In this document: one piece after another, positions 1-12,818 of the stretch
How positions within the stretch are numbered: the first letter of the stretch is position 1
Layout of the letters: every line of letters starts with the position of its first letter
Source: Siphonodentalium dalli
Taxonomy: Eukaryota; Mollusca; Scaphopoda; Gadilida; Siphonodentaliidae
Assembly: GCA_032622095.1 (NCBI GenBank)
Contig: CP136061.1
Span: 187,556,369-187,620,368 of the forward strand
Direction of reading: 5' to 3'
Length of the DNA: 64,000 nucleotides
The notes under the pieces: model-generated
Told to the model about the DNA's origin: nothing
What the model saw: the letters and a program-made list of their open reading frames with translations, nothing else
The model's database searches: none
Made by a program: the position numbers and the translations under genes

Positions 1-179
1 ATGGCTGACACTGACATGCCGAGTCAGTCACTGTCAGTAGCCGAGAGGTGCTTTCTCCAATTCTTGAATATTTAAATGGTGTTTGTTTGAAGATTTTTAA
101 ACGTTTATTTATATTCTCATTCTCTCAAAAGAAATCCAAAAGTTTTTAAGTAGTTACCAAGTTGAACGATATCATGGAA

Positions 180-610
180 CAGTTTAGTGTGACTCCCCTT
201 ATCTCAGATGCATCTAGCTGGTGTAAGACCAGTCTATATTAGATCGATTAGTCTAAATAAAGATCTATTGGTGGTTCACCCAGACCTGCATGTTTATTAA
301 TAATCGCATTGAATGTACCGAAGCTCAACAATCATATGCAGGTCTCGGTGAACCACTGGTTGATCTGTATAAAACTGATCAGTCTATCTTTATATTGAAT
401 ATATTCACTAAATAATTATTCCGTGTCTTTCAACAGAAATTATAATTATCTCTTTTTAAGTATTGGATGTAATATAATTACCAATATAGAACAGTTCAGA
501 GTGACTCGACTTATCCCCAATGCCTGCATATGATGAATGACCAATCAGTCTATTCTATAGCGATTAGTCTAATAAAGGTCGATCGTTGGTTCACCATGAC
601 CTGTTCATTT
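180..610. repeat. Duplicated and partly inverted ~110-bp repeat
   Basis: The block near 180-292 (GTGACTC..TTATC, then GATTAGTCTAA and GGTTCACC) recurs diverged at 487-603. Part of it also occurs inverted at about 338-395 (GGTGAACCACTGGTTGATC), making an imperfect foldback around 200-395. It is non-coding, probably a small transposon family. Confidence 0.6.
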
Positions 611-2545
611 GCACTTAAGTGCAAATTATTTAAACAGCGTAAATCATTTGCACATTCAAAGTGCTATTAAAGGCACGTGAGGCCTTAGTTGTCGAAAATA
701 TTGATATTTGTTCTAATCACCGTAAACAGAAAAACATTAAAACGCATACAGTTTCGTTCATATATACCATGACCATCACGTAAACAGCATGTTATCATAA
801 AGACCTACAATATTTTACCTAAGCAAGAGCCTGATTGTGTTACAGAAGACAGCACAATATTAATGCAACTCTTGAACTGGCTAATCACCCACACAAATGG
901 CATAAACGCTCTTTATTAGTTCCATATCAGGAATTCACCAACAAAGAACGCTCTTTATGTTTACCATCATAATATAAACAAACACCAGAAAAGTAACTTT
1001 TTATGCTTTTGTTTACATAACAATGGTCAAACATTTGACAATAACATACTGTTTATGCGATATTTCTTATTTGTATATGGACAAAGTCTACATTTTGATG
1101 TTCTTTATTTTTGTGGCGGTTTTCGAAGGGTGGAAATATTTTCACAGGATACCCACCGCCAAGGCCAACCATACCTTTAAATTATCTGTATCTGGAATAT
1201 GTACCATACATGAAAGGTGTTCATAGACCCAATCATTTAATTATGCTCTATGTAAAAAAAACATTTATTTGAGCTCAATTAAGCGCACATCATTTGCGCT
1301 TAAGTGTAAATAAGACATGAGACTATCATACATGTATTTAATAATATATACTAGTCCACCTATTTGTAATTCCTTTCTCAGAGTCTAATTCACTCTTTTT
1401 TTATTTCTAGACAATCTGATTTATGCTCAAGCTCAAATAGATGAATTTTACTTTTAAAAGAGCAAATAAATTAATTCGCTTAAGGCACTTTAAGAGCAAA
1501 TCAAATCTGTCAGATTATCACTTGGCCTTACATATGGGTGTCTTTTGTTTTGTTATATCTCCTCCCAAAATATGCATTACCCCAACCAATCATAAGAACT
1601 GCTGAACATATGCAGTTAACAGGGATGGGTATATATCCTGTGTACCTGTTAGGAAATTGTGGACTACAAGTGGAACAATTTTCCTCTACCAACATTGGTA
1701 TATCCCACCCACATAATATTTTTCCACTTATTTTACCCTCACAATCACATATTTTGCTTTATATAGTGATGATATGGCAAGAAATTAACTATATCTGAGA
1801 AAAATTTGGTTGAGTCTGGGTTTGTGAGGGGGTGGACTCTGGGGAGATACCCAGGACTGAGAATCTTCTCCGCCGCCCATCTAGTAGCTGCATATGACCA
1901 AAACATCATCTATAGCTTATTTTGCTTTATATACTTCATCCGAGAAAAAGTTTATTAAGTTGGGGATTGGGGGAGATACCAAGTCCTGATTATCACTTAT
2001 TTTGCTTTATATAGTCCAAAAATTCTCATATGTAGCTCAGGGAAGAATCCAGAGATAATTTGGGGACACCTGTTTCCAGCAGAGGAAAATACGGCTTCTA
2101 CACCGAACCAACACAGATACAGACACATATATTATAAATAGGACATAATATTTCTGATTTAAAAATTCAACATGCAAATGAAGGCTGTATTGCAACTGCA
2201 GATTTTTTAATACAGCGCTTATTTTTGAATTGCCTTGAAAATTCAGGTTGATTCAATACTGTCCACTGGGAATTTGGGGTCATTTGGGCTTCTCAAGTTT
2301 GGGCACCCATACCTGTAACAGCTATCAAAACAGCCCTGGAAATTTCCCTGATGTAGCTTCTGCGTGAGTGGGGGGATTATAATCAGCCTGCTCATACTTG
2401 GGTAAGACCCATCCATCCAAACACCAACACAATCAACTCAATAAAGTTAATTTCTCACCATTTCATGACTATATAAAGCAATAATAAGCAATAAAATCAT
2501 AAGTTTATATTTTCTCATATGTAGCTACTAGGTGGTAATTGGTTA
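611..2545. other. No gene seen; AT-rich non-coding
   Basis: Only short chance ORFs occur. Scattered copies of the short palindromic word GCGCTTAAG / GTGCAAAT (near 610-660 and 1270-1310) link this stretch to the denser clusters at 9.5-9.8 and 12.0-12.2 kb. Confidence 0.5.
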
Positions 2546-2732
2546 CTCAGGTCCTTTTATCTCCCCCCCCCCTCCCCATACCTGTTAGGAAATTATCGAG
2601 TACCGGTATATGAGACATAGGTTTGTCATGATATTTTAAGTTTAATATCTTTGTAGAAGTAAGATGTTCAACTATCAAGGTGAATTTCTTCGGGTTAACC
2701 CTTTCATGACTGCATCTTCTTGAAATTTTGTG

Positions 2733-2895
2733 AAAACCCTGTTCCAATGCATTCTCTTATATTTAAGAGAATTAATGCATTCTCTTATATTTAAGAGAAT
2801 TCATTGGCTTAACAATATTTACCTTGACCTTGTAAGCCAGTGCATTCTCTTATATATTCGAGGCTCCATATATAATAGAATGCACTGGCACAGGA
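2733..2895. repeat. Tandem ~28-bp unit with inner palindrome
   Basis: The unit AATGCATTCTCTTATATT plus TAAGAGAATT occurs twice back to back at about 2745-2805. A third diverged copy lies at 2838-2890, where TGCATTCT and AGAATGCA face each other. Each copy can fold on itself. Confidence 0.6.
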
Positions 2896-2929
2896 TCATT
2901 AATGCTGAACCAGCATGGCTCCAGTCATA

Positions 2930-3700
2930 AAAGGGTTACGACCTGTAGCCCGTGCCAAAGGATTTAGTCATGCAAAGAGTAAAATCCAAGATGGCTGCTG
3001 GTGGCCATGTTTTTTGCCGAATGACCCCAAAATGACTCGTTCCCATCTACATGTCAATACCAACAGCTATGACAAATTTTATAATGATCCAATTTTATAA
3101 TGACCAAAGGTACGACCTGTAGCCCGTGCTAGAGGAAATTGTTGACGAGTCACACACAAACACACATGTGTGATTCGTCAACAATACAGGCTACAGGTGC
3201 TACTTGTGGTCGGATCATTTTGAAATTTGACATAGCTGTTGATATCAACATTTAGACCAGAACCGTTCATTTTGGGGTCATTCTGAAGAAAAAAAACATG
3301 GCCGCCAGCGACCATCTTGGATTTCAATATTCAATCCATTAGCACGGGCTACAGGTCGTACTGTTCTTCTGATTATCATGAAATTTGTCACGGATGTTAA
3401 CAATGACATGTAGATACGAACGAGTAACTTTGGGGTCATTCGGCCAAAAAAATGGCCACTGGCAGCCATCTTAGATTTTACTGTTTGCATGACTAAATTC
3501 TCTGGCACAGCCTACATGTCGTAGCTTTGTTTGGGGTCATTCAGCTACATTAGTGGGGTCGGTCGGCCAAAAATCATGGCCGCTGGCAGCCATCTTGGAT
3601 TTTACTCTTTGCATGACTAAATCCTTTGGCCAGGGTTACAGGTCGCATCTTTTGTCAGATCATTGTGAAATTTGTCATGGATGAGATCGAGTCATTTTTT
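2930..3700. repeat. Satellite-family patch (~160-bp units), about four to five units
   Basis: Units share the landmarks GGCTACAGGTCGTA, ACATGTAGATGGGAACGAG, TTTTGGGGTCATTCGGCC, AACATGGCCGCCAGC and CCATCTTGGATTTTACTC, in diverged form. This is the same family as the large arrays in TIMM17 intron 3. A 46-bp hairpin (TTGTTGACGA...TCGTCAACAA) sits between units at 3138-3183. Open frames through it recur with the unit and are not taken as genes. Confidence 0.8.
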
Positions 3701-4250
3701 GGTTATTCGGCCAAAATCATGGCTGATGGTCAAAAACTCAAAATGGACAAAATGAATTTTTATTCCAAACCAATTGCAGCACATCTCACACCATGTCATA
3801 TGTCATCTTATATGATGCACATTCTTTATTCAATATTCCAATGATGTTATAGATATTCTTTTCTGAAAGAAAAGTATTTAAAAATGTATGCCGTTTCATG
3901 TTAAACCAAAAATTAAATAAACTTTTCTTATATTTCAGATCAGTTGTTCATGCACTTGTAGCCCAGTCCAAGCACAGAATATGAATAGAAGGAATGAAAG
4001 AATGATTGAGACCGATGGGTGTCAGCATGGTTTGAGGATTGCACCACTAGAATATTGACAGGTACATACATGTACATTAGAATTCTGAGAGCGGACATTT
4101 GAAACATTTTTTTGTTATAACTGATGTAGTTTATATCTACATCTTAGCTTGTCAAAGGTTCTTTACTAAATACTCAGTGACAAGTAGTTCCCTTAGGATA
4201 TTTTCTATCTGTTGGTGTATCCTGAATTCCCTCCAAATGAATAATAGACA

Positions 4251-4422
4251 TACAGTAATGCCCTCAGTAATCGACCTCTTAACCAAAGCAGAATTATGGG
4301 TAACTTTTCAGGATTTAGTCGGAAATATGGCTCTCGGGAGAGCTTTCCGATGAATGGCAACAAGACATATTTCCGACTAAATCCTGAAAAGTTACCCATA
4401 ATTCTGCTTTGGTTAAGAAGTT
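4251..4422. mobile_element. Foldback MITE, copy 1
   Basis: Arms of about 55-60 bp run inward from ACAGTAATGCCCTCAGTAAT and TCGACCTCTTAACCAAAGC. The right arm (from about 4366) mirrors the left through TTCTGCTTTGGTTAAGAAG and then stops short of the outermost ~20 bp. The arms meet around a ~45-bp centre near 4325-4365. It has no coding capacity. Copy 2 at 6312-6422 preserves the right end missing here. Confidence 0.75.
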
Positions 4423-6311
4423 AAAAGGCACCACTCAACAGACATTTCCGTCACTAGAAATATATATTGTGGGACAAAAATATTACGATGTTTAGAACAC
4501 AATTTATTTGGCAGTGGCACATGTATTTTATTTGATTCAATATCTAGGAATGAATATATGAGACAGCATATATGTTTCTTTCATGTTTTGATGATAACTG
4601 CACTTATATAATCATGTTATCAAAACAAGTTTCATAAAATGTCTGTTGTTGTAAAAAAAATTGTCTGAGGGCCAGTATAGATTAGACATCAAACTTTACA
4701 ATTTTGCCAACCTTAATATATAACATTGCTGGTGGATTGATATTACAAGAATTGTTATTTTATAATTTTAATGAGAATAACAATTAAACTAAACTGAAAT
4801 TTATTGTCTTTTGCACTGTTTGTTGGCCTCGACTGAAACTATTCACTTTTTCTGGTTACTAACATTCAAGATCTGCTATCCAAAACTTGATGCCAATTCC
4901 AGTGAGTCACACACACCATGAGTTAGGCAGCACCAGTCTCCTTTATATAGTGATGTTGGTTTCTATAACATAAAATATTATTATCGTTCTATTATAGGTT
5001 CTAATGGAGAGAGAGATGTAGATATGGCTGGAAGGACAAGACTCCAAGTAATTGCACAACTGCAGTTCATTAAACACACTTGAATTTAGCGAATTGCCAC
5101 ATGTACAATCATTACATTCTTACAATGTTACCAGCAGTTTTGTGAAGTAACACAATAATGACAATGATATTGAAAAAGATATATTGCTATGTTCGATGCA
5201 CTTTCTCAGCAATGCCATGAAGAAAATCTCATTCCTGATTAACATGCAGATCAAGCAATGTTAGTTCAAATGATGTCATACTGTGCTTTTCAATTTAAAC
5301 TGTGTCCATCTTGGTTATCGGAATGAATCTGGAAGACAAAGCTCTATGGCTGAGATGATATAATTGTCTACTACAAATTAAATATGCTATATATTTTTGG
5401 AATAAATATACATGTACCATATACATGTACGATATTTAAATACTAGTACACATCTTTTGATTTAGGAATTCTGATTCCTTATTCATGCCCAATACTGACT
5501 GAACTACTAGGATCCCCTGTATATCAATTGTATACCTTACTCATATTTGAATTTGTGCAGTACTATGTTTCGCTCTATTTTAAATTCTGAGCGACTTCTA
5601 AACTTACAAATATTTTTGTATATGATGACAATATCAGTTCTTCATTATCGCTGAAAACACTTGTGCATATTAAAGATCATCTTGACAAAAATTCCTTCAG
5701 TCTGGAATATATATATTTATATTTTAGAAGAAATTCAACTTAAAATATCTAACCATGATTTAGCTATAGACATGTGAATAATAAATGCACACTAGCGAAA
5801 AATAGTACAATGTACTGCACAAATTTAAATATGACTGAAGAATATATTCTATAATCTGACAGGATACTTTGACCCTGAGAATGTGACAAAAGTAAAAACA
5901 AGTCTATAAACCACAACATAATTATTTACTTCAGCAGATAATTTTAGTCTCTGGGATTAATATAAAAAAGTCAAATTTGTTCACCAAAAAAAGTCATTAT
6001 CACTAATATTGGTATTAGTTAGTAGTTTAATCTCTTTTAATATATCAACAAAAGTAGATTATATAGAAATATGTTTTTATCCCAAAAGTCATTGATTTAT
6101 GGCTACATATACAGCTACATGTACATTGTACCAGTCAGTGCTGATTGTTGATGTTACTAAAGATCTGCATGCAAAATACAATAATCATTTATGCTTATCA
6201 TTATGGTACTCACATTATTACATTCTAATGATTTGTCCTGATGAGTTAATCACATCTCTCGTTCTCCATCATTAATATAGTCTGAAAATAGAAATGTATA
6301 AAGGTAGTGAA
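4423..6311. other. No gene seen; AT-rich
   Basis: Very AT-rich DNA with short chance ORFs only. No RNA gene, array or terminal repeat was recognised. Confidence 0.5.
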
Positions 6312-6422
6312 TCTCGGGGAGAGCTTTCTGATGAATGGCAACAAGCCACATGACTAAATCCTGAAATGTTACCCATACTTCTGCTTTGGTTAAGAGGTCG
6401 ATTACTTAGGGCATTACTGTAT
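6312..6422. mobile_element. Foldback MITE, copy 2 (left-truncated)
   Basis: It matches the centre and right arm of the element at 4251-4422 (GGGAGAGCTTTC.GATGAATGGCAAC, then CTGCTTTGGTTAAGAGGTCG). It keeps the outer end GATTACTTAGGGCATTACTG that copy 1 has lost. The two copies together define the full family consensus. Confidence 0.75.
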
Positions 6423-7430
6423 AACTTGGCTAATTTAACCCAACATCTGCCTCACAAGTTCACAACTTATTATGCTGATACTGCGACTTGTGAAATCCAT
6501 CAAATTATCACTCTCTGTGAGTCCAATAGCTATTCACCTAATTAAACATTATATTTACCAGTCATGGTCCTTGCTGGTTTAAAGCATGGGCACAAAACAT
6601 ATGTTTCAAGCATTTGTGACCAGGAAGTAGTATTTAAAACAACTATCAGTTGTGTTAATCTAACATATTCATGATTTAGGTCCAGTGCACCATTCCATGA
6701 CCATACATGATGGGACAGGACCTCATTTTTGAAGATTTTTCAAACTCTACCCACAAGACGAGAACATTAGGGAGCCATAGCAACCATTTATTCACACAAA
6801 TTATGGTTCAATCAATGCCTAGGACATCCCCCATGCCAGAAATACAGATACAAAAATATCTGCCACAAGCGCTTCCAGTGCATCCATGCAGTTGCATATA
6901 AATCAGAATAATAGAGTTCACATGAAATTTGAAAGGGAAAAAACACATAGAAATCCATATACATTGATATATGGATTATATTTTGAAAGGGAAATTCATT
7001 ATATGTTGAAAAAAGTTAAACTTTTGTTTATACTCGCACAATGATCAGATAAATTATGTGCACTTTAGAGGTAACCTTGCACTATTATCAAGGCTAATTA
7101 ACATAACCCTAAATATTTTCATGTATTTAAGATTCATCAGCCATGTTTGGGTTTCAGCCATTTCAGATCTACTAGACTTATGCTTATTTTCAAACTGATT
7201 TAAGATCTTTTTAGTTCATAAATTTATTTCGGCATGTGTTGCAACAATAATACTTGGTACATGTAGCAACCTGAACATTTGTCACATGACTGATATTAGA
7301 GAAATGTCTGTTTTCAACCTTATTTGAGCTGATTTTTGTCAAAATTTGTCTATATTTGACCCACAGTGTGCAGCAGTGTGTGTATTCCTAGAGTATGTGG
7401 GACCCGAATTCACATTTACCAGTATTAGCT
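6423..7430. other. No gene seen
   Basis: AT-rich non-coding DNA. A 64-residue chance ORF at 6707-6901 has no recognisable domain. Confidence 0.45.
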
Positions 7431-7704
7431 GATAAAATGGTATGACATAAATGGTATCTAGTGTGGGCAATGCCGTCACTTATTATACCCTTGGCTGTCT
7501 TAAGCGAAATAATGGTTCGCTTAATAAGAGTAATCCATTCTCATGAATTAGACTGAAGCACAATTCACTCACACATAGTTCAGACGTGCTCTTTCAGAAT
7601 TCCGCTCAAGTTGAAACCTTTGACATAGTAGTATCTCAGTCTTTGAGTCAACTAATAGGGGAAGGCTCCACACACTGATACCATTTATGTCATACCATTT
7701 TATC
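7431..7704. mobile_element. Small TIR element (~275 bp)
   Basis: Inverted ends GATAAAATGGTATGACATAA followed by ATGGTATC and GTGTG lie at 7431-7465 and, reversed, at 7671-7704 (about 34 bp with one 1-bp indel). The interior has no ORF. No convincing target duplication was found, so the superfamily is open. Confidence 0.7.
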
Positions 7705-9040
7705 CAAGGTGAGAGAGGTAAAACAAAACAATGGTGGTTAAGGCCAACTTAAGGGTAACTGAATTATGATTTTACCATAAATACAATGATACTTCAGAGC
7801 AATATATTTATGCTTAAAGCTTAATTGAATTGTTTTATCATAATTAGCTTATATCAGTAAATGTGCATTAACTTTGCATATACTCTGGAATTTTTTTTCA
7901 ACTGGTACCTATATCTTTCCAATTGTTGGAAAATTAAAAACTGAAACCCCTTTATTGGAGGATGTGTTAACATTTATTAACTGACTATGCTTAGCATATA
8001 TGATTTATGCAGCACAATAAATTAGCTTATCCTGAAGCATGATTGGGTTCTTCGGCTATGTTACCTCAGGTATAATGGTATAGGCTGATGCCAAGATTGT
8101 AGGTGGAGCAGGGGGATGGGGGTAGTCAAAAATTTGCAGGAAGGAATGAATTTTTTTTTGCATCTGGCATTTTCGGGGACCAATCACCACCAAACCTGCA
8201 AAACCAATATGTTTTTTACTCCCAATTTGTTTACACCCACCTCCCAAATTTCACTAAATATTGTTCAAAACTGAATAAAGCTGTACTGATATTACTCATA
8301 TGACTGGGAATGATCTATCTCATTTAGTTCAGATAACAGTTTAACCTGTTTCAGAAGCTGTTTTGATGGAAATAAACATAGTCACATCACTCTATCAGAC
8401 TTGGATAGTGGATACTTTAGGTCTTGCCAGAGATCATCTTAGTTGATAGAGAAGCAAATAATTCACTGATTGGCTTGATGCACTGATGACAGATATTTTT
8501 TACCCATTGATAGTCAGATACTTTCTATCCGTTGATAGTGACATTTAATGTCAGTTGCTCGCTCATTTTCCATTCACACAATGATCTATGCATTAGCGAC
8601 ATCAAGACAAGTTTATTTATTTAAGTTTTACGTTTCTGGAAGGTTCTTTTGTAATAGTGTGGTGAAGGAATTTTTTCACCCCACCGTCCCATATGCAAAA
8701 AGACATAGATTAATGTCATCTCCGCTGCACTAAGGCCCCCCCCCCCCGGTATATAATATCTGCCATTGAAAGATTCTACTGGTATGCAGACAATATATGT
8801 GGTTGCATCAATTTCAGATTGAGGGGATCTCTATGGGAGTGTAATTATTTATGTATAAGCATAACTAATTTACATTTAGGTATAATTGATCTACACTTAA
8901 GCATGTTTTATTTACCCTCATTCCTCAAGCATTTTCACATTTATTATTTATTTACGCTTAAGCTCAAAACATTGATTCCCCCATGAATTAATTTCAAATG
9001 GCACAGGCCTAAACACATCAATAAAGTTTATATAGACCCC
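7705..9040. other. No gene seen; low-complexity patches
   Basis: AT-rich non-coding DNA with poly-T near 8152 and poly-C at about 8735-8747. The small ORFs on both strands look random. Confidence 0.45.
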
Positions 9041-9514
9041 ACCATATGATGGAAACAATCCCCCAGTAACCCCAAGATGTTTTATGACCATGGGAATGGT
9101 ATAGATCTGTGCAGGATATGTCTCTTTTATAAAAATACTATATCTCAGGGATGGAGACACAAATTCTTGGGGACAGGGATGCTGATATTATGAAAATAGG
9201 GGTTTTCCCCCTATTTCAAGTCAATTAAGTACACCATATATTAGGGAAGCAAACCCACAGTAACCCCTAATTGCCTATTTACGGCCATGGAAATGGTATA
9301 TATCTGTGCAGGAGATGTCCCTTTAATAAAATATACTACAGCTCTGGGAGTGAGGCACTTATTAGGACACCAGGGACAGAAATTTTCTTCAACTATTGAG
9401 TCTGTGTGGGGCTACTACTTTGGGCCCATGATAACATACTATGAGATTGACTCAAATCAGTCACAATCAGAGGGAAGTAAGGGAGAGCAAGTTTGGTATT
9501 TAATTGTTAGACGC

Positions 9515-9830
9515 ATATTTGTACTTGAGTGCAAATGATTTATGCTTAAGTGCAAATATTTGCAAATAAAGAATAAATATGAAAGCCCCCCCCTGCCCCG
9601 CCCATCATTTCAGCCCCAGGGGAGTTTTGAGATCTGGAATTTGATTTATGCTTAAGTGTATGGGAGGCCAAATTCACATTTAATAATTAATTGTGCTTAA
9701 GCACAATCAATTGCACTTAACACTTGAGCATAATCAATTGTGCTTAAGTGCAATTAATTGCGCTTAAGCGCAAATAATTACGCTTCAGTGCAATCATTGC
9801 GCTTATGCGCAATTCATGGTTATAGGTAAC
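9515..9830. repeat. Cluster of GCGCTTAAGCGC-type palindromic words
   Basis: Alternating AATTGCGCTTAAGCGCAAAT-like words (variants GTGCTTAAGTGCAAT) repeat about every 20 bp. Each is close to self-complementary, so the stretch could form many small hairpins. A second cluster lies at 12035-12200. Confidence 0.7.
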
Positions 9831-10440
9831 TAAACACCCCTGGTGAATAAATAGGTTTCTCCATAACTTAGCATTAACTCCTATTGACATATCACCTCTT
9901 GGTTTCATTGGTTTGGATGGGTAGGGAGCTAGCCCAACTTCTTTATCAAAATGGCTGACTCGCAATAGTATCACCTTCTGTTTTAGTTGGAGCGACTCGT
10001 GATAGCATTATAATATCTTCAGTATATATTAGTTATTCTGTATTAGTCGGGGCGACTTTGATTTTCCTCAATTTTCGAGTATACAGGCACACTATATGAG
10101 GGAAGCAAGCCCTCGGTGGAACTATATGACCATGGCAATACTATAGATTTGTGCAATAAAAAGAACTAGAGCTCGAGGACTGAGACACCAAAGCTCCAGG
10201 AATGAGACACCAATCTTTTTTGACAGGATGCTGATAATATGAAAATAGGGTTATTTCCTCTGATTTAAGTCAATAAGTAAACCATATGAGGTAAGCAAGC
10301 CCTCATGCAGTGACACCACATGCATGCTATAGTATATGACCATAGTAAGGGCCCAAATCTGTGCAATAATACATTAAAAAACATCATACAAAAAATTACT
10401 AGAGTTCCGGGAAGGAGACATAAATTCTTTGGATAGATGG

Positions 10441-11612
10441 TAGTCCAAGTCTTCTTGTACTAAAACCAGCTAAGATATTGGGATGGCGATGCTGGCGTTT
10501 AGTCCAAGCCCGCTTGCATACCAATCCTACCACACGACTTACGCCCACGATCTGTGGCGGGAATCTGTGGTGTATTTTACTCGATTTACCTAGCAAATCA
10601 ATACATGATGCTATATACATGTACATCGGAAAGGCTTACATCTTATGGTCACAATGGTGTATAATAATCTAACTTTAATGTTAAATTACACATAGAATAT
10701 TCCGGTTGATTGCCATAAACATCGATTTGTTTCTCTGTTTGTTTACGTTTTAACCGAAAGCCGAAGTGGTCCGAATAAGTTCGGCATAATCCGCTGTTTG
10801 TTCTGAGAATTCTACTTTCCGTTTCTATATATAGCGCGGGTTTTCCGAACAAAAATGTCGAAAACCGATCGCCCGAAAGTCCAGTTTTCTATGTGCTTTC
10901 AGAACAATTCCCGCACTAAAAACTTAATGACATAATGGAGGATCAGAACGGTAGTTTTGTTGACAATTATCGCAAGCAACTTGTCAAAATTGGAGCAAAT
11001 TAGATCTCTTGTGTCTGACTTGCCATGCGTGTGGTGTGCATTTTGACATCTGTGTTGATAAAATAATCGGAGAACCGAATCACACAGTTTCGAAATATAG
11101 TTCTTCCGTTTTAGTGGGACTTTTCAAACTTAAGGTTCATTTATTTAGTGTATTACATTTATATCTCCAATGTTTAATTAATCTATTTATTATTTTATTT
11201 ATTGACACACATAATTACGATTACAATGGAGAATTCATGGTAATTTGCGTTGTTGTCCAAAATCTACGGAATATTTTCAACGGAAAATGCCGAACACAGT
11301 TCGCGAGGTCAACCGAGTTCGCATACTTTTAAAAAATTGTAAACATTGAGGTAAATGTCTCTTTTCGCATTAAATTACCGTTTTAAATTCACAACTGATG
11401 TGGGTTTCAGATAAAATAGCATGTCTTCTGCGGAAAATATCCGTTTATTGTCGCAATTGTGATATTTTATGTCATATAATTGTGGTTTTATTTGAGCGGG
11501 TCACTAACGCTTAAGCCGTGTCATAAGCGAGCATATAGGGCGGTCTTGGACTAAACGCCAGCATCGCCATCCCAATATCTTAGCTGGTTTTAGTACAAGA
11601 AGACTTGGACTA
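10441..11612. mobile_element. Mutator-like non-autonomous element with 68-bp TIRs and 9-bp TSD
   Basis: The terminal inverted repeats are identical for 68 bp, from TAGTCCAAGTCTTCTTGTAC inward (10441-10508, mirrored at 11545-11612). The target duplication GATAGATGG is exact at 10432-10440 and 11613-11621. Long TIRs with a 9-bp duplication are typical of Mutator-like elements. No transposase is visible. The AT-rich 107-codon ORF at 11009-11332 shows no domain and is probably chance. Confidence 0.9.
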
Positions 11613-12034
11613 GATAGATGGATGCTGATAATATGTAATTAGGGATTATCCTTGTTGAACACACACTCACAGTTGACTGTTGAGTACTCAGGCTAATTAA
11701 AACAGGTTAAAATTAGCCCAAATGCTCCTCTTGTGTTGCTAGTTGATACACCAGGTCATGCCAATAATTTATGGGTAAGTTAGATAGTAGTAACCCTTAA
11801 TTCCCTTTTTATGGCCATGGAAATGGTATATATCTGTGCAGGAGATATCCCTTTAATAAAATATACTAGAGCTCTGGGAGTGAGACACCAATTCCTGGGA
11901 CACCAGGGACAGAGATGCTGACATGGATATATGTTTTTTCTTCAACTTCGAGTCTGTATGGGGCTATTACTATGGGCCCATCATAATTTACTATGAGATG
12001 GACTCAATCATTCACAATCAGAGGGAAGTAAGGG

Positions 12035-12200
12035 AGTGCTAGGTATTTGCGCTTAACCGCAAACTTGAATGATTTGCGCTTCAAGAGCAAATAAGTTGAT
12101 AGACACATATTTGCGCTTTAGTGCAAATGATTTGTGCTTAAGGGCAAATTGTTTTATGCTTTTAAGCGCAAATGATTTGCGCTTAAGCGCAAATAAATAA
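12035..12200. repeat. Second cluster of GCGCTTAAGCGC palindromic words
   Basis: It includes a perfect 20-bp palindrome, ATTTGCGCTTAAGCGCAAAT, at 12175-12194, and several imperfect neighbours. It follows the last unit of the 9-12 kb tandem repeat in the same relative place as the 9.5-kb cluster, so the words are part of that repeat. Confidence 0.7.
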
Positions 12201-12695
12201 TAAATGTGAAAAGGGCCTCCCATAGTTGCCCACTTCCGATCAACTTCGCCTCAAAATTATGGACTTACAAAAAGTTACATGTATTGTGCAGATAAAATAC
12301 TGTTAATCAATTAGAGAACTTATATATTTGATTTTCCGTTGATAGTAACTAGCCCATCTGAGAATAACTTTTGGAAACTCATGTGGGAAAAAAAAATCCA
12401 CCCCTACTAGTACTATTATTTGGGCCTGTAATTGATTCAATCTGGGAAAATTTTCCACAATCATGGTCATGAAAAATATTACAGTATTATTATTATTTTT
12501 GGTAGGCCTACTAGTACTAACAGCAACACTGCACATGCTACATATACTGCTAGTACTATTTGAATGGTGAATAACGAGACCTTCAACTTCAAGACGACAA
12601 GAGTAAGGCCTAAATTATTTTTTTTAATATTGCCTGTTGGAATTTGTGTGGATATCAATTTCAATTTTATAGCGAAGAGTGATACAATTTTTTAC

Positions 12696-12818
12696 CTTTT
12701 TTTTTTTCACGACGACATCTTCGACATTTTCACCATCGGCATCGTCTTCGCTACTTGACAACCCAAGTTCTGCCGACAAAATCGACCCTTTCTTCTTCAA
12801 GTTCTTGCCAATCTTCAT
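12696..12818 (-). CDS. Weak candidate first exon of an unknown minus-strand gene
   Basis: A minus-strand ATG at 12818 opens 41 codons rich in lysine and acidic residues (MKIGKNLKKKGSILSAEL, then SSSEDDADGENVEDVV and KKKK). They end at a possible GTAAAA donor at 12695. The composition resembles a nuclear-protein N-terminus more than random AT-rich sequence, and the CpG-richer DNA at 12.88-13.2 kb lies just upstream. No downstream exon was found and no family is recognised. It could be chance. Confidence 0.22.

Larger units (their letters stand above)
9041..12035. repeat. Degenerate long-period tandem repeat, split by the element at 10441-11612
   Basis: The block CCATGGAAATGGTATA, ATCTGTGCAGGA, TTTAATAAAATATACTA, GCTCTGGGAGTGAG, then ACAGGGATGCTGATATTATG recurs, diverged, from about 9080, 9285, 10125, 10335 and 11815. 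The unit is a few hundred bp and uneven. Across the insertion at 10441-11612 the two flanks rejoin into one normal unit. Confidence 0.7.

Noticed and set aside
8735-8747. Homopolymer C and G runs (also near 17525, 36783, 45028 and 47522) as functional signals
   Set aside because: Long single-base runs are common slippage or assembly products; nothing links them to a function.
10931-11000. ATGGAGGATCAG... as TIMM17 exon 1
   Set aside because: The encoded residues do not match the Tim17 start, there is no fitting donor, and it lies inside a transposon.
11009-11332. 107-codon ORF in the MULE-type element
   Set aside because: AT-rich, hydrophobic, no motif; likely a chance frame in a non-autonomous element.
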